Origin: an uncultured Clostridia bacterium
Lineage (GTDB): Bacteria > Bacillota > Clostridia > Christensenellales > Borkfalkiaceae
Assembly: GCA_947174415.1 (NCBI GenBank)
Contig: CAMWIW010000006.1
Span: 1-64,000 of the forward strand
Reading direction: 5' to 3'
Length of the DNA: 64,000 bases
Shown here: one piece after another, positions 1-8,638 of the stretch
Position numbering within the stretch: the stretch's first letter is position 1
Layout: each line of letters begins with the position of its first letter
Position numbers and translations under genes: made by a program
Notes under the pieces: model-generated
The model's database searches: none
Told to the model about the DNA's origin: nothing
Seen by the model: only the letters and a program-made list of their open reading frames with translations

Positions 1-450
1 GTTCATTCGGCGGCGGCGTGTATGCACTCAGCGGCACGTTTGAAATGAGCGGCGGCGCTATAAGTGACAACACGACAACGACAAACGGCGGCGGCGGCGT
101 GTATGTTATCGGCGGCATGTTTGAAATGAGCGGCGGAGAGATAAGCGGCAACACTGCAACAACTTATGGCGGCGGCGTGTATGTACTCAGCAACGGCACA
201 TTTGAAATGAGCGACGGCACAATAAGTGACAACACGGCAACTTATGGCGGCGGCGTGCATGTTGTCGACAGAGGCACATTTGAAATGAGCGGCGGAGAGA
301 TAAGCGGCAACACTGCAACGACAAACGACGGCGGCGGCGTGTATGTAAGCCTCGGCACGTTTAAAATGAGCGGCGGAGAGATAAGCGGCAACACTGCAAC
401 GACAAACGGCGGCGGCGTGTATGTTGTCGGCGTCTCAAGCAGCACATTTA
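1..450 (+). repeat. Tandem minisatellite-like coding repeat (about six units of 72-84 nt)
   Basis: The 5' end of the surface-protein gene is a run of near-identical units. Each contains GGCGGCGGCGTGTATGT, then a segment around TTTGAAATGAGCGGCGG, then ATAAGCGGCAACACTGCAAC. Several units share long exact stretches, and unit lengths differ by multiples of three, so copy number can change without loss of frame. The array probably continues upstream of the window. Confidence 0.85.
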
Positions 451-3400
451 TATTAAGCGGCGGGGGTAGGATTTGCGATAACATCAGTAATAACGTTTAT
501 CTTGACGGAGCAGTAATCAAGATTACGGGTGTGCTGATTGGCGCTAAAATAGGAGTCACATCAAGTGCAACGGTATTTACAAGCGGATTCGGTACTTTTA
601 ATAATTATACGCCGGCATTATACTTCTTTGCGGATAACGGAAAAGATATAGTATATTCGGGTACGGAGGCGGCGTTCGGCTCGGGCAGCGCACCCACGAG
701 AACGCTTACCTGGAAGTATGCTACTTCTTCATCTTCCAGTGCTACTTATAATACAATTCCCGAAACGGGGTTGACATATACCGGTACAACCTATTACGTA
801 AAAGCTTATGAAGGCAGTACCGTCGTCGGCATAGGACAACACGTTTACAATGATATGAGCGGCAATACGCTGAGCAAGATAAAAAATGCGGGCACTTACT
901 CGTTTACTGCCACTTCTTTGGGGTTCACGAACCCCTCGTACGTGCTGAAAATATCGCCCGTAGAACTGAGCGTTACCTGGGAAGATACGGATTTATATTA
1001 CAGCGGGAATATGCAATATCCCAAAACGACGTTAAGCGGGGTTTTGGGGAATGACAACGTAACTCTCAATCTGAATACCGCAAACGCGGGCACAAACGCG
1101 GGGAATTATTCTGTTACGATTGCGGGGTTGAACGGTGTTTCGGTAAACAACTACAAGCTTGCAAGCGGTACGGTATTGACGAAAACTTACACCATACATA
1201 AGGCGCAGCTTGTAAAGCCCGTGGCGAGCGGAAATCTTACTTATAACGGCGAAGAGCAGACCTATTCGGTGGGCGGATACAACAGCCTTTTAATGTCGTT
1301 GGGTGGCACATATGCCGCAACTAACGCGGGTAAGTACACTGCAACGATTGAGATTAAAGATACGAAAAACTACGAGTGGGCGGACGGCACTAATACAACG
1401 CTTAACTTCGAGTGGACGATTAACAAGCTGTACGTTACGGTTACGGGCGGCATTAAGGCGGACGACAAGTATTACGACGGCACGACTGCGGCGACGATTT
1501 CCGCAACGGACGATTTGGAAATACTCGGAGTGCTTGCAAAGGATTTGGCAAGCCTTGGCGTTGCGATAGACCCCGACGCGGAGCAGCCCGCAGAGTTCGA
1601 CAGCGCGGACGCGGGTTGGCATACCGTAATAATTAACGGATTTATACTTACGGGCGACGCGGCGAAAAACTACGAGCTTACTTCGGACAGTTGGGTATCG
1701 TTCGCGCAGATTAAGCCCGCCGAGCTTAAAATAAGCGGATATACCGTAAAAGACAAAACCTACGACGCGACTTGCGCGGCGGAATTCTTAAAGCCGCTTA
1801 TCGTAGACGGCGTGGGGTTCGATATAAGCGCGGTTAACGGCGCAATTAACAAGACCGACGCAACCGCGGAATGGGAAAAACTTATTAAAAGCGTAATAAT
1901 CAGCGGCACTTTTGCAAGCGCGAACGCGGGCGAAAAAGTTGCCGTAAGCGGTATTAAGTTTACTTATCCCGTAGCGGATAGCGCGCTTTGGAGCAACTAC
2001 GTCATACTCGTTGACGAGAGCACGGAAGAAGTATACGGTAAAATCGTTGCAAGGCAGGTCGTAGTCGAAATCAACGACACTACGGCAACTTACGGGCAGA
2101 GCGCAAACCTCACTTATTCCTACGGCACGGCTAAGGCGGACGGAACGGAGGTTGACGGCATTTTGCCTCAGGACGACCTTAAAATCAAGCTCGAACGCGA
2201 AAGCGGCGACGGCGTGGGCAAGTATAAAATAAGCGGCGCGGCAACTAACGAAGCGCTTTCGGGCAACTATGAAATTTTATGGGTGCGCGTGCAGGAAGAC
2301 GGAGTAAAAGCCGACCTTGACGAAGAGGACGGCTCAACGAAGCCCGTATACGAAATCGTGCCCGCAAGCCTTGTTGTGAAAGTGAACGATATGAGCGTGG
2401 TTTACGGCAGCGGGGTTACGTTAAAGGCGAGCGATTTATCGTTCAGAGGGTTCGTTAACGGCGACGGCGTTGCCGACCTCAACGGCGAGCTTGCGCTCGA
2501 TAAGGACGCGGAGCATTACAGCGGCGCGGGACTGAAAATTTACGACTTTGCGGAATACGACGGAGAGAAGTTCAAGTATCCCGACGTAGGAAACGACTAT
2601 TCGGTGCTTGCGTGCGGATATTCTTCGGATAATTACGAAATCACTTACGAGGCGGGCAATCTTACGGTTACGCCCAAGAAAATCACCGTCGTAATCGACG
2701 AAAAGAAGGCAACCTTCGGCGCGTTGGAAAGCGACTTGCCCGAGCTTTCGTGGGAACTCGATGCGGGGAGCGCGCTCCTTGACGGGCACGAAAAGTCCGA
2801 GCTTGGAATTACCCTTTCGAGAGAGGAAGGCGACAAGGCGTACGGTTACGAGCAGGTCGGAAGATACCTGATTTCGGGCGCAACCGAAAACGGGAACTAC
2901 GAGATTAATTTCAGGAAGAATTATTACGAAATTACTCCTTTCGAAATAGACTTGAAGTGGTACGAAACTGCGGACGACCTCGAAACGGCGGGCACGCAAT
3001 TCGCGTACGAATACAACGGTAAAGAGCAGACGCCCGTCGCGGCGTTTGCGGGGCTTGCTGATACTGAAACGGGCATTGCCTTGACTTGCACGAGTATTGA
3101 CGAAGCGCCGTTTATTACCGTGAACGGAAGCGGCGTTAACGCGGGAAGTTACAAAGCGCAGGCGTTTATTACCGATACCGTAAACTTCACTTTTGCAAGC
3201 GGAGCTGTGAATGAAATAGAGTTCACGGTTACGCCCAAAACCGTAGAGGTGAAGTGGTATGCGAACGAGGGGGATACGGATTCTATAATCCTCGGCAATA
3301 ACGCCGACGGAAGTCTGGCGGCGTACGTTTATCAGCTTAACAGGGTTTATAAGCCTTACGCGACCGCCGATTTCTTCGAGGACGGAGTAAGTATCTTCGT

Positions 3401-6400
3401 TGCGGGCGGTCAGACGGGTATTTCGGGCGCGACGCCGCATACGGCAACGGCGTATATAGTGGGCAGCAGCAACTACGCGATAAAAGAGGGCACGGGGACG
3501 TGTAACTTTATAATAATTAAGTCTGCGCCTGACGACTTGTTGTGGTATTACGACGGCAAGACGTGTACGAGCGGTAATCTCGAAGTAGAGTATAACGGCG
3601 AGGCGCACGCACCCGTTGCGGTGGCTGCGGGCTGTACGTTCTACTACGAAATCAAGGACGAGAACGGCAACATCAAAGGCGCGGCAATTTCCGCGGGCGA
3701 ATACACCGTTATCGCAATACCCAAGAACGAAAACGTACAGCTTACGGCTGAACAGAAAGAGTTCAGGTTCGTTATTAAGCCTATGGCTGTGGACGTTAAT
3801 TGGTCGGCGGGCGAGTTCGAGTATAACGGCAAGGTGCAGAAGCCCGAGGCAAGCTTTACGGACGCGAACGGAAACACCGTTACGTTAAGCGTCGTGCTTG
3901 GCGGAACGGCTGACGGATACGGCGTTACGGTAGGCACGTATGCGGCGCAGACTAAACTTGCGGACGGGGTTAAAAACTACGTCTTGAACGGCGCGGACGA
4001 AAACGGAGTTATAGAGTACGAATTCGAAATAACCGCAAAATCCATTACGGTTACGTGGGATTTCGGGGACGGTGAATTTACTTACAACGGCGAGGCGTAC
4101 AACGACGGCGTTGTAAAGCCCGAGTTGGATAATCCCGTGGACGGCGAAGAGCCCGAGCTTGCGTTTGTTATCACAAAGGACGGCGTGGAGGTTGACGAAA
4201 TTAAGGACGCGGGTGTTTACACTCTCAGCACGAGGCTTGCAAGCGGTGTAGGCGTAAATAAAAACTACGCTATCGTAAACGGCGACTTCGAATTCGTGAT
4301 AACAAAAGCAGATTTGAAGATAACGGCAAGCAGTCAGACGGTTAAAACGGGTACTCCCGCAGCGGCGTTTACGGCGGAGTTCGACGGGTTCGTGGGCGAC
4401 GATACCGCTATTTCGGTGGGTGCGGCGAGCGAAGAAATTTTAAACGACGACGGCACGGGAAGCGGCGTGTTCAAGGTAAGCTTCCTTACAAGCGGTTACA
4501 GCGTTTCGGGCGCGTACACGCAGGAGGGCTTCGATATCGTTCTTACCGACGACCTTACCGAGCTTAAAGAAATACTTAAAAACTATAACTTCGAAGAATT
4601 GTTCGTAAAGGGACATATTACCCTTACCGTTAATTACGGCGATATACGCGTTACCGCCAATCTCGAATACGACGGCGAAGAGCACCGCGTTCAGGCGTGG
4701 TATTTCAACGGCAATGACGGAGACGACCCCGCGGACGACGATTACTGGCAACCGCTCGGAGTGGAGTTCTATACGGACAGCACTTATTCAACTCTTCTTA
4801 CCGACGAAAACGGAGCGCCCGTTACGGCTGTTAAAGAGGTAGGTAAATACTATATCCGCCTCGAAGGCTTGCCCGAGGGTATAGACGCGGAAGTTAAGCG
4901 CGTATTCGAAATCGCGGTGCGCACGGTTGTCGTGCATATAAAGGACTTGAATCCGACTTACGGTTCGCTTACGGCGGATAACCTCGAAAGTATTCTCGAA
5001 AACAGTTGGGAGTGGGACGGCGATCCGTTAAGAAGACCTGCCGCAGGCGACGACCTCGGCATAACTTTGAACCTTTACAAACAGCTCGTGTTGGTTTCGG
5101 AAGCCGATTTTGACGCGGCGGGTTACCTCTGCATTTGGGCTAACGGCGACTACTTTATCAAGGGCTCGTGGAACTCCGAAGAATTCGGGGATATGTATCA
5201 GGTTATATTTGACGGCAGCATGACCGACGACGGCGTAAACGGTTGGGGTGTGTGCCGCGTTGAAAAGGCAACGATTATTTTCAGCGCGGAAACGGACGAA
5301 GACGGTTACAGTCAGCGCATAGAGGATTTAACCATAGCCGCAGCCGTAGACAAGAAGAACTCGGCAGGTGAGTACGTTTACATAACCTTACAGGGCAATG
5401 AGAACGCTCTCGTAACCGTTTCATACGGACAAAAGTACAGCCTCGATTTGGGCGATAAGGATTTAATTCCCGAACCCGAAGAGGAGCAGAGTTGGAGTAC
5501 GGTAAGGCCCACTTTCGAGCTTACGGCGGCGGAAATCGCGGCGGGGCTTGAAAAGGCGGATAGGCACTACGTCATAAACTTCAAAATCGAAGCGGCAAAT
5601 CACGAAATTTATTACGGACAGTGGCGCGTGGAAGTGCTCGGGAGCACCGTATGCGTAAAGATTGTATTTACCGACAAGCAGCTTGAAACCGTCTACGGCG
5701 GTACGTTCGGCAACGGAAGCGCCGTTCCCGAGGGTAGAGAGCTTGCCGCTTACCTCTACGCAAACGGCTATATCGATACGAGCCTTACCACCGTATCGGC
5801 GGCGGATTGGGCTAAGCTTTCGGCGAAAGTCGTTGCGGAAACGGGTATTGCAACCCTCGGCGTAGGCGAGTACGACGTGGTTTTCGAGGGCGCGGAAAAT
5901 ATCGTGGACGGCAAGTACGTTTTAACCTACAAAAAGCAGCTTTCGGACGTGGACGCGACTAATGCGGGAAGATACGTAGTTTCCCCTCAAACGCTCGAAG
6001 TGGATTGGGGCGAGACGGAACTTACCTACAACGGCGAAAAACAGCTCATTCTGCCCGTAATAAAGGGTTGGAGCTGCAACGAAGATTACGCGGTTGACGG
6101 CGTTTACTCGTTCACGAACGATAAAACGGGCGAAACCTTACAGATTAAAGTAACCCTTTCAGGCGACTTCATAAAGGTGGGCGGACACGGCTTCGAGCTT
6201 GAAATTCTCGAAAACGACAACTACACTTTCAGGTCGGGCGAAACGGTAAAGACGACTAAGGGCGTTCTTTCCATAACGGGTGAAATAGGCGGCGGTAAAA
6301 CAGTCGTAAACGAGGGTATGCCCGCATGGCTCGTTTGGTTGCTCGTTGCGGTAGCCGTGCTTGCGATAATCGTTATTGCAGTGCTAATAGCAAAGAGAAG

Positions 6401-6458
6401 AAAACACGATATCGGCGACGACGACGGCTTCTACGAGGACGCTGATATGGAAAGCTAA
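3..6458 (+). CDS. Giant cell-surface protein with beta-helix repeats and MBG/YDG-like domains, 5' truncated by window edge
   Basis: The frame is already open at base 3, and the GTG at 18 lies inside a repeat unit (GGGVYA), so the true start is upstream of the window and at least 2150 residues are visible. The first ~150 residues are six imperfect copies of a 24-28 residue unit with core FEMSGGEISGNTAT followed by GGGVYV. This resembles parallel beta-helix adhesin repeats. The long middle region consists of repeated immunoglobulin-like modules. Phrases such as KYYDGTT, the ATYG/VVYG turns and repeated YNGE or YNGK are typical of YDG and MBG domains of bacterial surface proteins. The C-terminus has one hydrophobic helix (AWLVWLLVAVAVLAIIVIAV) then a basic stop-transfer and an acidic tail, with no LPXTG motif, so anchoring is by the membrane. 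Its likely role is adhesion or surface structure, which is inference. A strong hairpin follows. Confidence 0.85.
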   Translation, partial: SFGGGVYALSGTFEMSGGAISDNTTTTNGGGGVYVIGGMFEMSGGEISGNTATTYGGGVYVLSNGTFEMSDGTISDNTATYGGGVHVVDRGTFEMSGGEISGNTATTNDGGGVYVSLGTFKMSGGEISGNTATTNGGGVYVVGVSSSTFILSGGGRICDNISNNVYLDGAVIKITGVLIGAKIGVTSSATVFTSGFGTFNNYTPALYFFADNGKDIVYSGTEAAFGSGSAPTRTLTWKYATSSSSSATYNTIPETGLTYTGTTYYVKAYEGSTVVGIGQHVYNDMSGNTLSKIKNAGTYSFTATSLGFTNPSYVLKISPVELSVTWEDTDLYYSGNMQYPKTTLSGVLGNDNVTLNLNTANAGTNAGNYSVTIAGLNGVSVNNYKLASGTVLTKTYTIHKAQLVKPVASGNLTYNGEEQTYSVGGYNSLLMSLGGTYAATNAGKYTATIEIKDTKNYEWADGTNTTLNFEWTINKLYVTVTGGIKADDKYYDGTTAATISATDDLEILGVLAKDLASLGVAIDPDAEQPAEFDSADAGWHTVIINGFILTGDAAKNYELTSDSWVSFAQIKPAELKISGYTVKDKTYDATCAAEFLKPLIVDGVGFDISAVNGAINKTDATAEWEKLIKSVIISGTFASANAGEKVAVSGIKFTYPVADSALWSNYVILVDESTEEVYGKIVARQVVVEINDTTATYGQSANLTYSYGTAKADGTEVDGILPQDDLKIKLERESGDGVGKYKISGAATNEALSGNYEILWVRVQEDGVKADLDEEDGSTKPVYEIVPASLVVKVNDMSVVYGSGVTLKASDLSFRGFVNGDGVADLNGELALDKDAEHYSGAGLKIYDFAEYDGEKFKYPDVGNDYSVLACGYSSDNYEITYEAGNLTVTPKKITVVIDEKKATFGALESDLPELSWELDAGSALLDGHEKSELGITLSREEGDKAYGYEQVGRYLISGATENGNYEINFRKNYYEITPFEIDLKWYETADDLETAGTQFAYEYNGKEQTPVAAFAGLADTETGIALTCTSIDEAPFITVNGSGVNAGSYKAQAFITDTVNFTFASGAVNEIEFTVTPKTVEVKWYANEGDTDSIILGNNADGSLAAYVYQLNRVYKPYATADFFEDGVSIFVAGGQTGISGATPHTATAYIVGSSNYAIKEGTGTCNFIIIKSAPDDLLWYYDGKTCTSGNLEVEYNGEAHAPVAVAAGCTFYYEIKDENGNIKGAAISAGEYTVIAIPKNENVQLTAEQKEFRFVIKPMAVDVNWSAGEFEYNGKVQKPEASFTDANGNTVTLSVVLGGTADGYGVTVGTYAAQTKLADGVKNYVLNGADENGVIEYEFEITAKSITVTWDFGDGEFTYNGEAYNDGVVKPELDNPVDGEEPELAFVITKDGVEVDEIKDAGVYTLSTRLASGVGVNKNYAIVNGDFEFVITKADLKITASSQTVKTGTPAAAFTAEFDGFVGDDTAISVGAASEEILNDDGTGSGVFKVSFLTSGYSVSGAYTQEGFDIVLTDDLTELKEILKNYNFEELFVKGHITLTVNYGDIRVTANLEYDGEEHRVQAWYFNGNDGDDPADDDYWQPLGVEFYTDSTYSTLLTDENGAPVTAVKEVGKYYIRLEGLPEGIDAEVKRVFEIAVRTVVVHIKDLNPTYGSLTADNLESILENSWEWDGDPLRRPAAGDDLGITLNLYKQLVLVSEADFDAAGYLCIWANGDYFIKGSWNSEEFGDMYQVIFDGSMTDDGVNGWGVCRVEKATIIFSAETDEDGYSQRIEDLTIAAAVDKKNSAGEYVYITLQGNENALVTVSYGQKYSLDLGDKDLIPEPEEEQSWSTVRPTFELTAAEIAAGLEKADRHYVINFKIEAANHEIYYGQWRVEVLGSTVCVKIVFTDKQLETVYGGTFGNGSAVPEGRELAAYLYANGYIDTSLTTVSAADWAKLSAKVVAETGIATLGVGEYDVVFEGAENIVDGKYVLTYKKQLSDVDATNAGRYVVSPQTLEVDWGETELTYNGEKQLILPVIKGWSCNEDYAVDGVYSFTNDKTGETLQIKVTLSGDFIKVGGHGFELEILENDNYTFRSGETVKTTKGVLSITGEIGGGKTVVNEGMPAWLVWLLVAVAVLAIIVIAVLIAKRRKHDIGDDDGFYEDADMES

Positions 6459-6482
6459 ACGATACGCTTGTATCAAGCGTAA

Positions 6483-6511
6483 CCGCCCCGAGCGAATAAC
6501 GCTCGGGGCGG
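6483..6511. terminator. Strong hairpin between convergent genes
   Basis: A 12-bp perfect stem (CCGCCCCGAGCG paired with CGCTCGGGGCGG) encloses the loop AATAA. It lies between the plus-strand surface-protein gene and the minus-strand small gene, so it can serve both. The U-tract is poor on either side. A second, 7-bp hairpin (ACGCTTG-TAT-CAAGCGT) lies just before it at 6464-6480. Confidence 0.7.
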
Positions 6512-6517
6512 CTTAAA

Positions 6518-6778
6518 TTATGTTGGAAACGCTTCTGCGGCAAGGGCTATACCTATTTTGAAACCTTCTTTAAAGTGTTGGCAATACATTGCCGATTTCA
6601 GCTTGTTTTCAAGTTCTTCATAATCGTCGTATTGCCGTTTTTGGTTGTCGTTCAGACAATTTAAAAATTCGTTGTAAAGCTTCATAACCTCGTCATAAAG
6701 CTTTTTACATTCGTCTGATAGCGGAATTGCGTTACAGCACTCTTTCCAATAATATAAATTTTCTATATGTGTTTTCAT
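6518..6778 (-). CDS. Small DUF6809-like protein of unknown function
   Basis: This 86-residue, largely helical protein begins MKTHIENLYYWKE and ends with a conserved-looking helix FKEGFKIGIALAAEAF. That length and the terminal 'GF..G..L..E' helix match my memory of the DUF6809 family, which is common in Clostridia and has no known function; this was not checked by a search. A good Shine-Dalgarno (GGAGGTCAACGAA before the ATG) and a consensus promoter support the start. It is transcribed divergently from an XRE regulator, and a palindrome fills its promoter spacer, so repression by that neighbour is likely (inference). Confidence 0.7.
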   Translation of the reverse strand: MKTHIENLYYWKECCNAIPLSDECKKLYDEVMKLYNEFLNCLNDNQKRQYDDYEELENKLKSAMYCQHFKEGFKIGIALAAEAFPT

Positions 6779-6804
6779 TTCGTTGACCTCCGTGTTATAA
6801 TATA

Positions 6805-6833
6805 ATTATATATCTGTACCACAGATAAGTCAA
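6805..6833 (-). promoter_or_regulatory. Consensus promoter with palindromic operator filling the spacer
   Basis: On the minus strand TTGACT (6833-6828) and TATAAT (6810-6805) are separated by exactly 17 nt. Those 17 nt are the palindrome TATCTGTGGTACAGATA (6811-6827; 7-bp arms, 3-nt centre). Further ATCTGT half-sites lie at 6842-6847 and 6861-6866, the last touching the ATG of the divergent XRE gene. A plus-strand extended -10 (TGTTATAAT, 6793-6801) may drive the XRE gene. The arrangement predicts repression of the small gene and autoregulation of the XRE gene. Confidence 0.75.
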
Positions 6834-6866
6834 CAATTTTAATCTGTTTTATGACAAAATATCTGT

Positions 6867-7085
6867 ATGAAAGATTTTAATATGCAAAAAGTCGGAGAAC
6901 AAATCAAGAAACTGAGAACGGAACTCGGCTTGTCGCAAAAAGAGTTGGCAGAAAAAATAGGGGTTGCGCAGAATACCGTTGCTCAATATGAAAAGGGTAC
7001 TTCAAAAATAAGTATTGAAGTATTGTTTTACCTTGCTTTGGCGCTCGATACGACTTGCGACGATATACTGTGTCTGGAAGATTAA
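6867..7085 (+). CDS. XRE-family (Cro/CI-type) transcriptional regulator
   Basis: The 72-residue protein is a single helix-turn-helix domain. IKKLRTELGLSQKELAEKIG is followed by AQNTVAQYEKG as recognition helix and then the usual helical cap (LALALDTTCDDIL). There is no extra effector domain. The ATG at 6867 has no clear Shine-Dalgarno, and an internal ATG at 6882 (MQKVGEQIKKLR) is a possible alternative start. The divergent small gene and the palindrome plus half-sites between them suggest local, autoregulatory control. Confidence 0.85.
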   Translation: MKDFNMQKVGEQIKKLRTELGLSQKELAEKIGVAQNTVAQYEKGTSKISIEVLFYLALALDTTCDDILCLED

Positions 7086-7091
7086 CAACTG

Positions 7092-7120
7092 TTGACAAAA
7101 TTGCTTTGTAAAGCTATAAT
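7092..7120 (+). promoter_or_regulatory. Sigma-A-type promoter for the M18 aminopeptidase
   Basis: TTGACA (7092-7097) and TATAAT (7115-7120) are both perfect consensus with a 17-nt spacer. They lie 32 nt before the ATG at 7152, which has an AAGGAG ribosome-binding site. This implies strong constitutive transcription. Confidence 0.85.
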
Positions 7121-7151
7121 ATAGCTTGAAAAATAAAAAGGAGTTAATTTT

Positions 7152-8525
7152 ATGGATTTAAAATATAAACGCAAAAACGTCTACGAAGACGCAGACGGAA
7201 AAAAACTTGAAGAAATTTACGACTTTGCGGAAGGGTATAAGTCATTTTTAGATAATTCCAAGACCGAGCGCGACGCGTCGGTTACGGCTCAGAAGCTTGC
7301 GGAAGAGAACGGGTTTAAGCCTTTTTCTTTCTCCGAAAAGCTGAAAGCGGGAGATAAACGCTACTTCATTAACAGACACAAAAACGTGTTTTTAATTAAA
7401 GTAGGTACTGAAAACGTAGAAAAGGACGGCGTAAGAATTATGGTTGCGCACGTAGACTCGCCCCGTCTTGACTTAAAGCCCAATCCTATGTACGAGGACG
7501 CGGGGCTGTGCTACTTCAAAACGCACTACTACGGCGGGATAAAGAAGTACCAGTGGACGGCAATTCCCCTTGCGCTGCACGGCGTTGCTGTTCTCCGCGG
7601 CGGCAAGCGCGTTGAAATTTGCGTTGGCGAAGACGATAAAGACCCCGTTTTCTATATTACCGATATTCTGCCTCACCTCGGCGCAGAGCAGGCGGCAAAA
7701 CCTCTTTCCAAGGCAATTGACGGCGAAAGCCTTAACGCGGTTATAGGCGGACTTCCCGCAGTTGGCGACGAAGAGGAAGACAAGAAGGAAGCGGTAAAAA
7801 CCGCCGTGTTAAATCTTCTGAATAAAAAATACGGTTTGACCGAAGTTGACTTACAGTGTTCCGAGCTTTGTTTCGTTCCTGCGGGCAAGGCGCGCGACGT
7901 CGGTTTCGACGGTGCGCTTATAGCGGCTTACGGACACGACGACAAGGTTTGCGCATACCCCGAAATGAAAGCGATTTTCGATTGCGAAACCACTCACACG
8001 GTTGTTGCCGTGTTTGCCGACAAGGAAGAGATAGGCAGCGTGGGCAATACGGGTATGCAATCCAAAGTTATTTGCGACGTTATCGAAACCATCGCAAATT
8101 CCTTTAAAGCCAACCCCATTGAAGTCAGATACAATTCAAAATGCATTTCCGCGGACGTAACGGCGGGCTACGACCCCGCTTACGCTTCGGCATTCGAAAA
8201 ACGCAACACAACCTTTATTAACTGCGGCGCAGCCGTTTCCAAATATACGGGTGCGCGCGGTAAGTCGTCTACAAACGACGCGTCCGCAGAGTTTATGGGT
8301 TGGATACGCGATATTTTCGAGGATAACGGCGTGTATTGGCAGACGGGCGAGCTCGGTGCGGTAGACGTCGGCGGCGGCGGTACTGTTGCGCAGTTTATCT
8401 CCAACCTCGGCATTGACACGGTAGACGTCGGCGTTCCCGTGCTTTCGATGCACGCCCCTTACGAGCTGATTTCCAAGGCTGATATTTACGCCTTGTATCA
8501 AGCTTGCTTGGCATTTTGCAAATAA
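7152..8525 (+). CDS. M18-family zinc aminopeptidase
   Basis: At 457 residues this matches the size of M18 (aspartyl aminopeptidase-type) enzymes, which remove N-terminal residues from peptides in the cytoplasm using two metal ions. Visible family landmarks are the metal-binding MVAHVDSPRLDLKP near residue 100, ADKEEIGSVGNTGMQS with the catalytic/metal Glu pair, DVTAGYDP, and the C-terminal VGVPVLSMHAPYELISKAD holding the last metal His. There is no signal peptide. It is transcribed alone from a perfect consensus promoter and ends in a strong terminator. The likely role is peptide turnover; specificity cannot be read. Confidence 0.93.
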   Translation: MDLKYKRKNVYEDADGKKLEEIYDFAEGYKSFLDNSKTERDASVTAQKLAEENGFKPFSFSEKLKAGDKRYFINRHKNVFLIKVGTENVEKDGVRIMVAHVDSPRLDLKPNPMYEDAGLCYFKTHYYGGIKKYQWTAIPLALHGVAVLRGGKRVEICVGEDDKDPVFYITDILPHLGAEQAAKPLSKAIDGESLNAVIGGLPAVGDEEEDKKEAVKTAVLNLLNKKYGLTEVDLQCSELCFVPAGKARDVGFDGALIAAYGHDDKVCAYPEMKAIFDCETTHTVVAVFADKEEIGSVGNTGMQSKVICDVIETIANSFKANPIEVRYNSKCISADVTAGYDPAYASAFEKRNTTFINCGAAVSKYTGARGKSSTNDASAEFMGWIRDIFEDNGVYWQTGELGAVDVGGGGTVAQFISNLGIDTVDVGVPVLSMHAPYELISKADIYALYQACLAFCK

Positions 8526-8536
8526 ATAAATAATTA

Positions 8537-8571
8537 AGCGGCGCGGTTCGTTTGAACCGCGCCGCTTTTTA
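8537..8571 (+). terminator. Rho-independent terminator
   Basis: A stem of about 13 bp (AGCGGCGCGGTTC / GAACCGCGCCGCT) with a GTTT loop is followed by TTTTT. It ends the M18 gene. Confidence 0.9.
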
Positions 8572-8638
8572 AGTTTGATTTGAGTGTTTTAAGTTTTTCC
8601 GTCAGGTAGTTAAGATACTCGGTCAAGCGGAACGCTTG

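Noticed and set aside
1..450. CRISPR-like regular repeats
   Set aside because: Units are in-frame coding repeats of a surface protein; there are no unique spacers of constant length and no cas genes.
2436..3608. 390-codon minus-strand frame inside the surface-protein gene
   Set aside because: It lies wholly within a real gene, has an Arg-rich composition typical of shadows, and no start signals.
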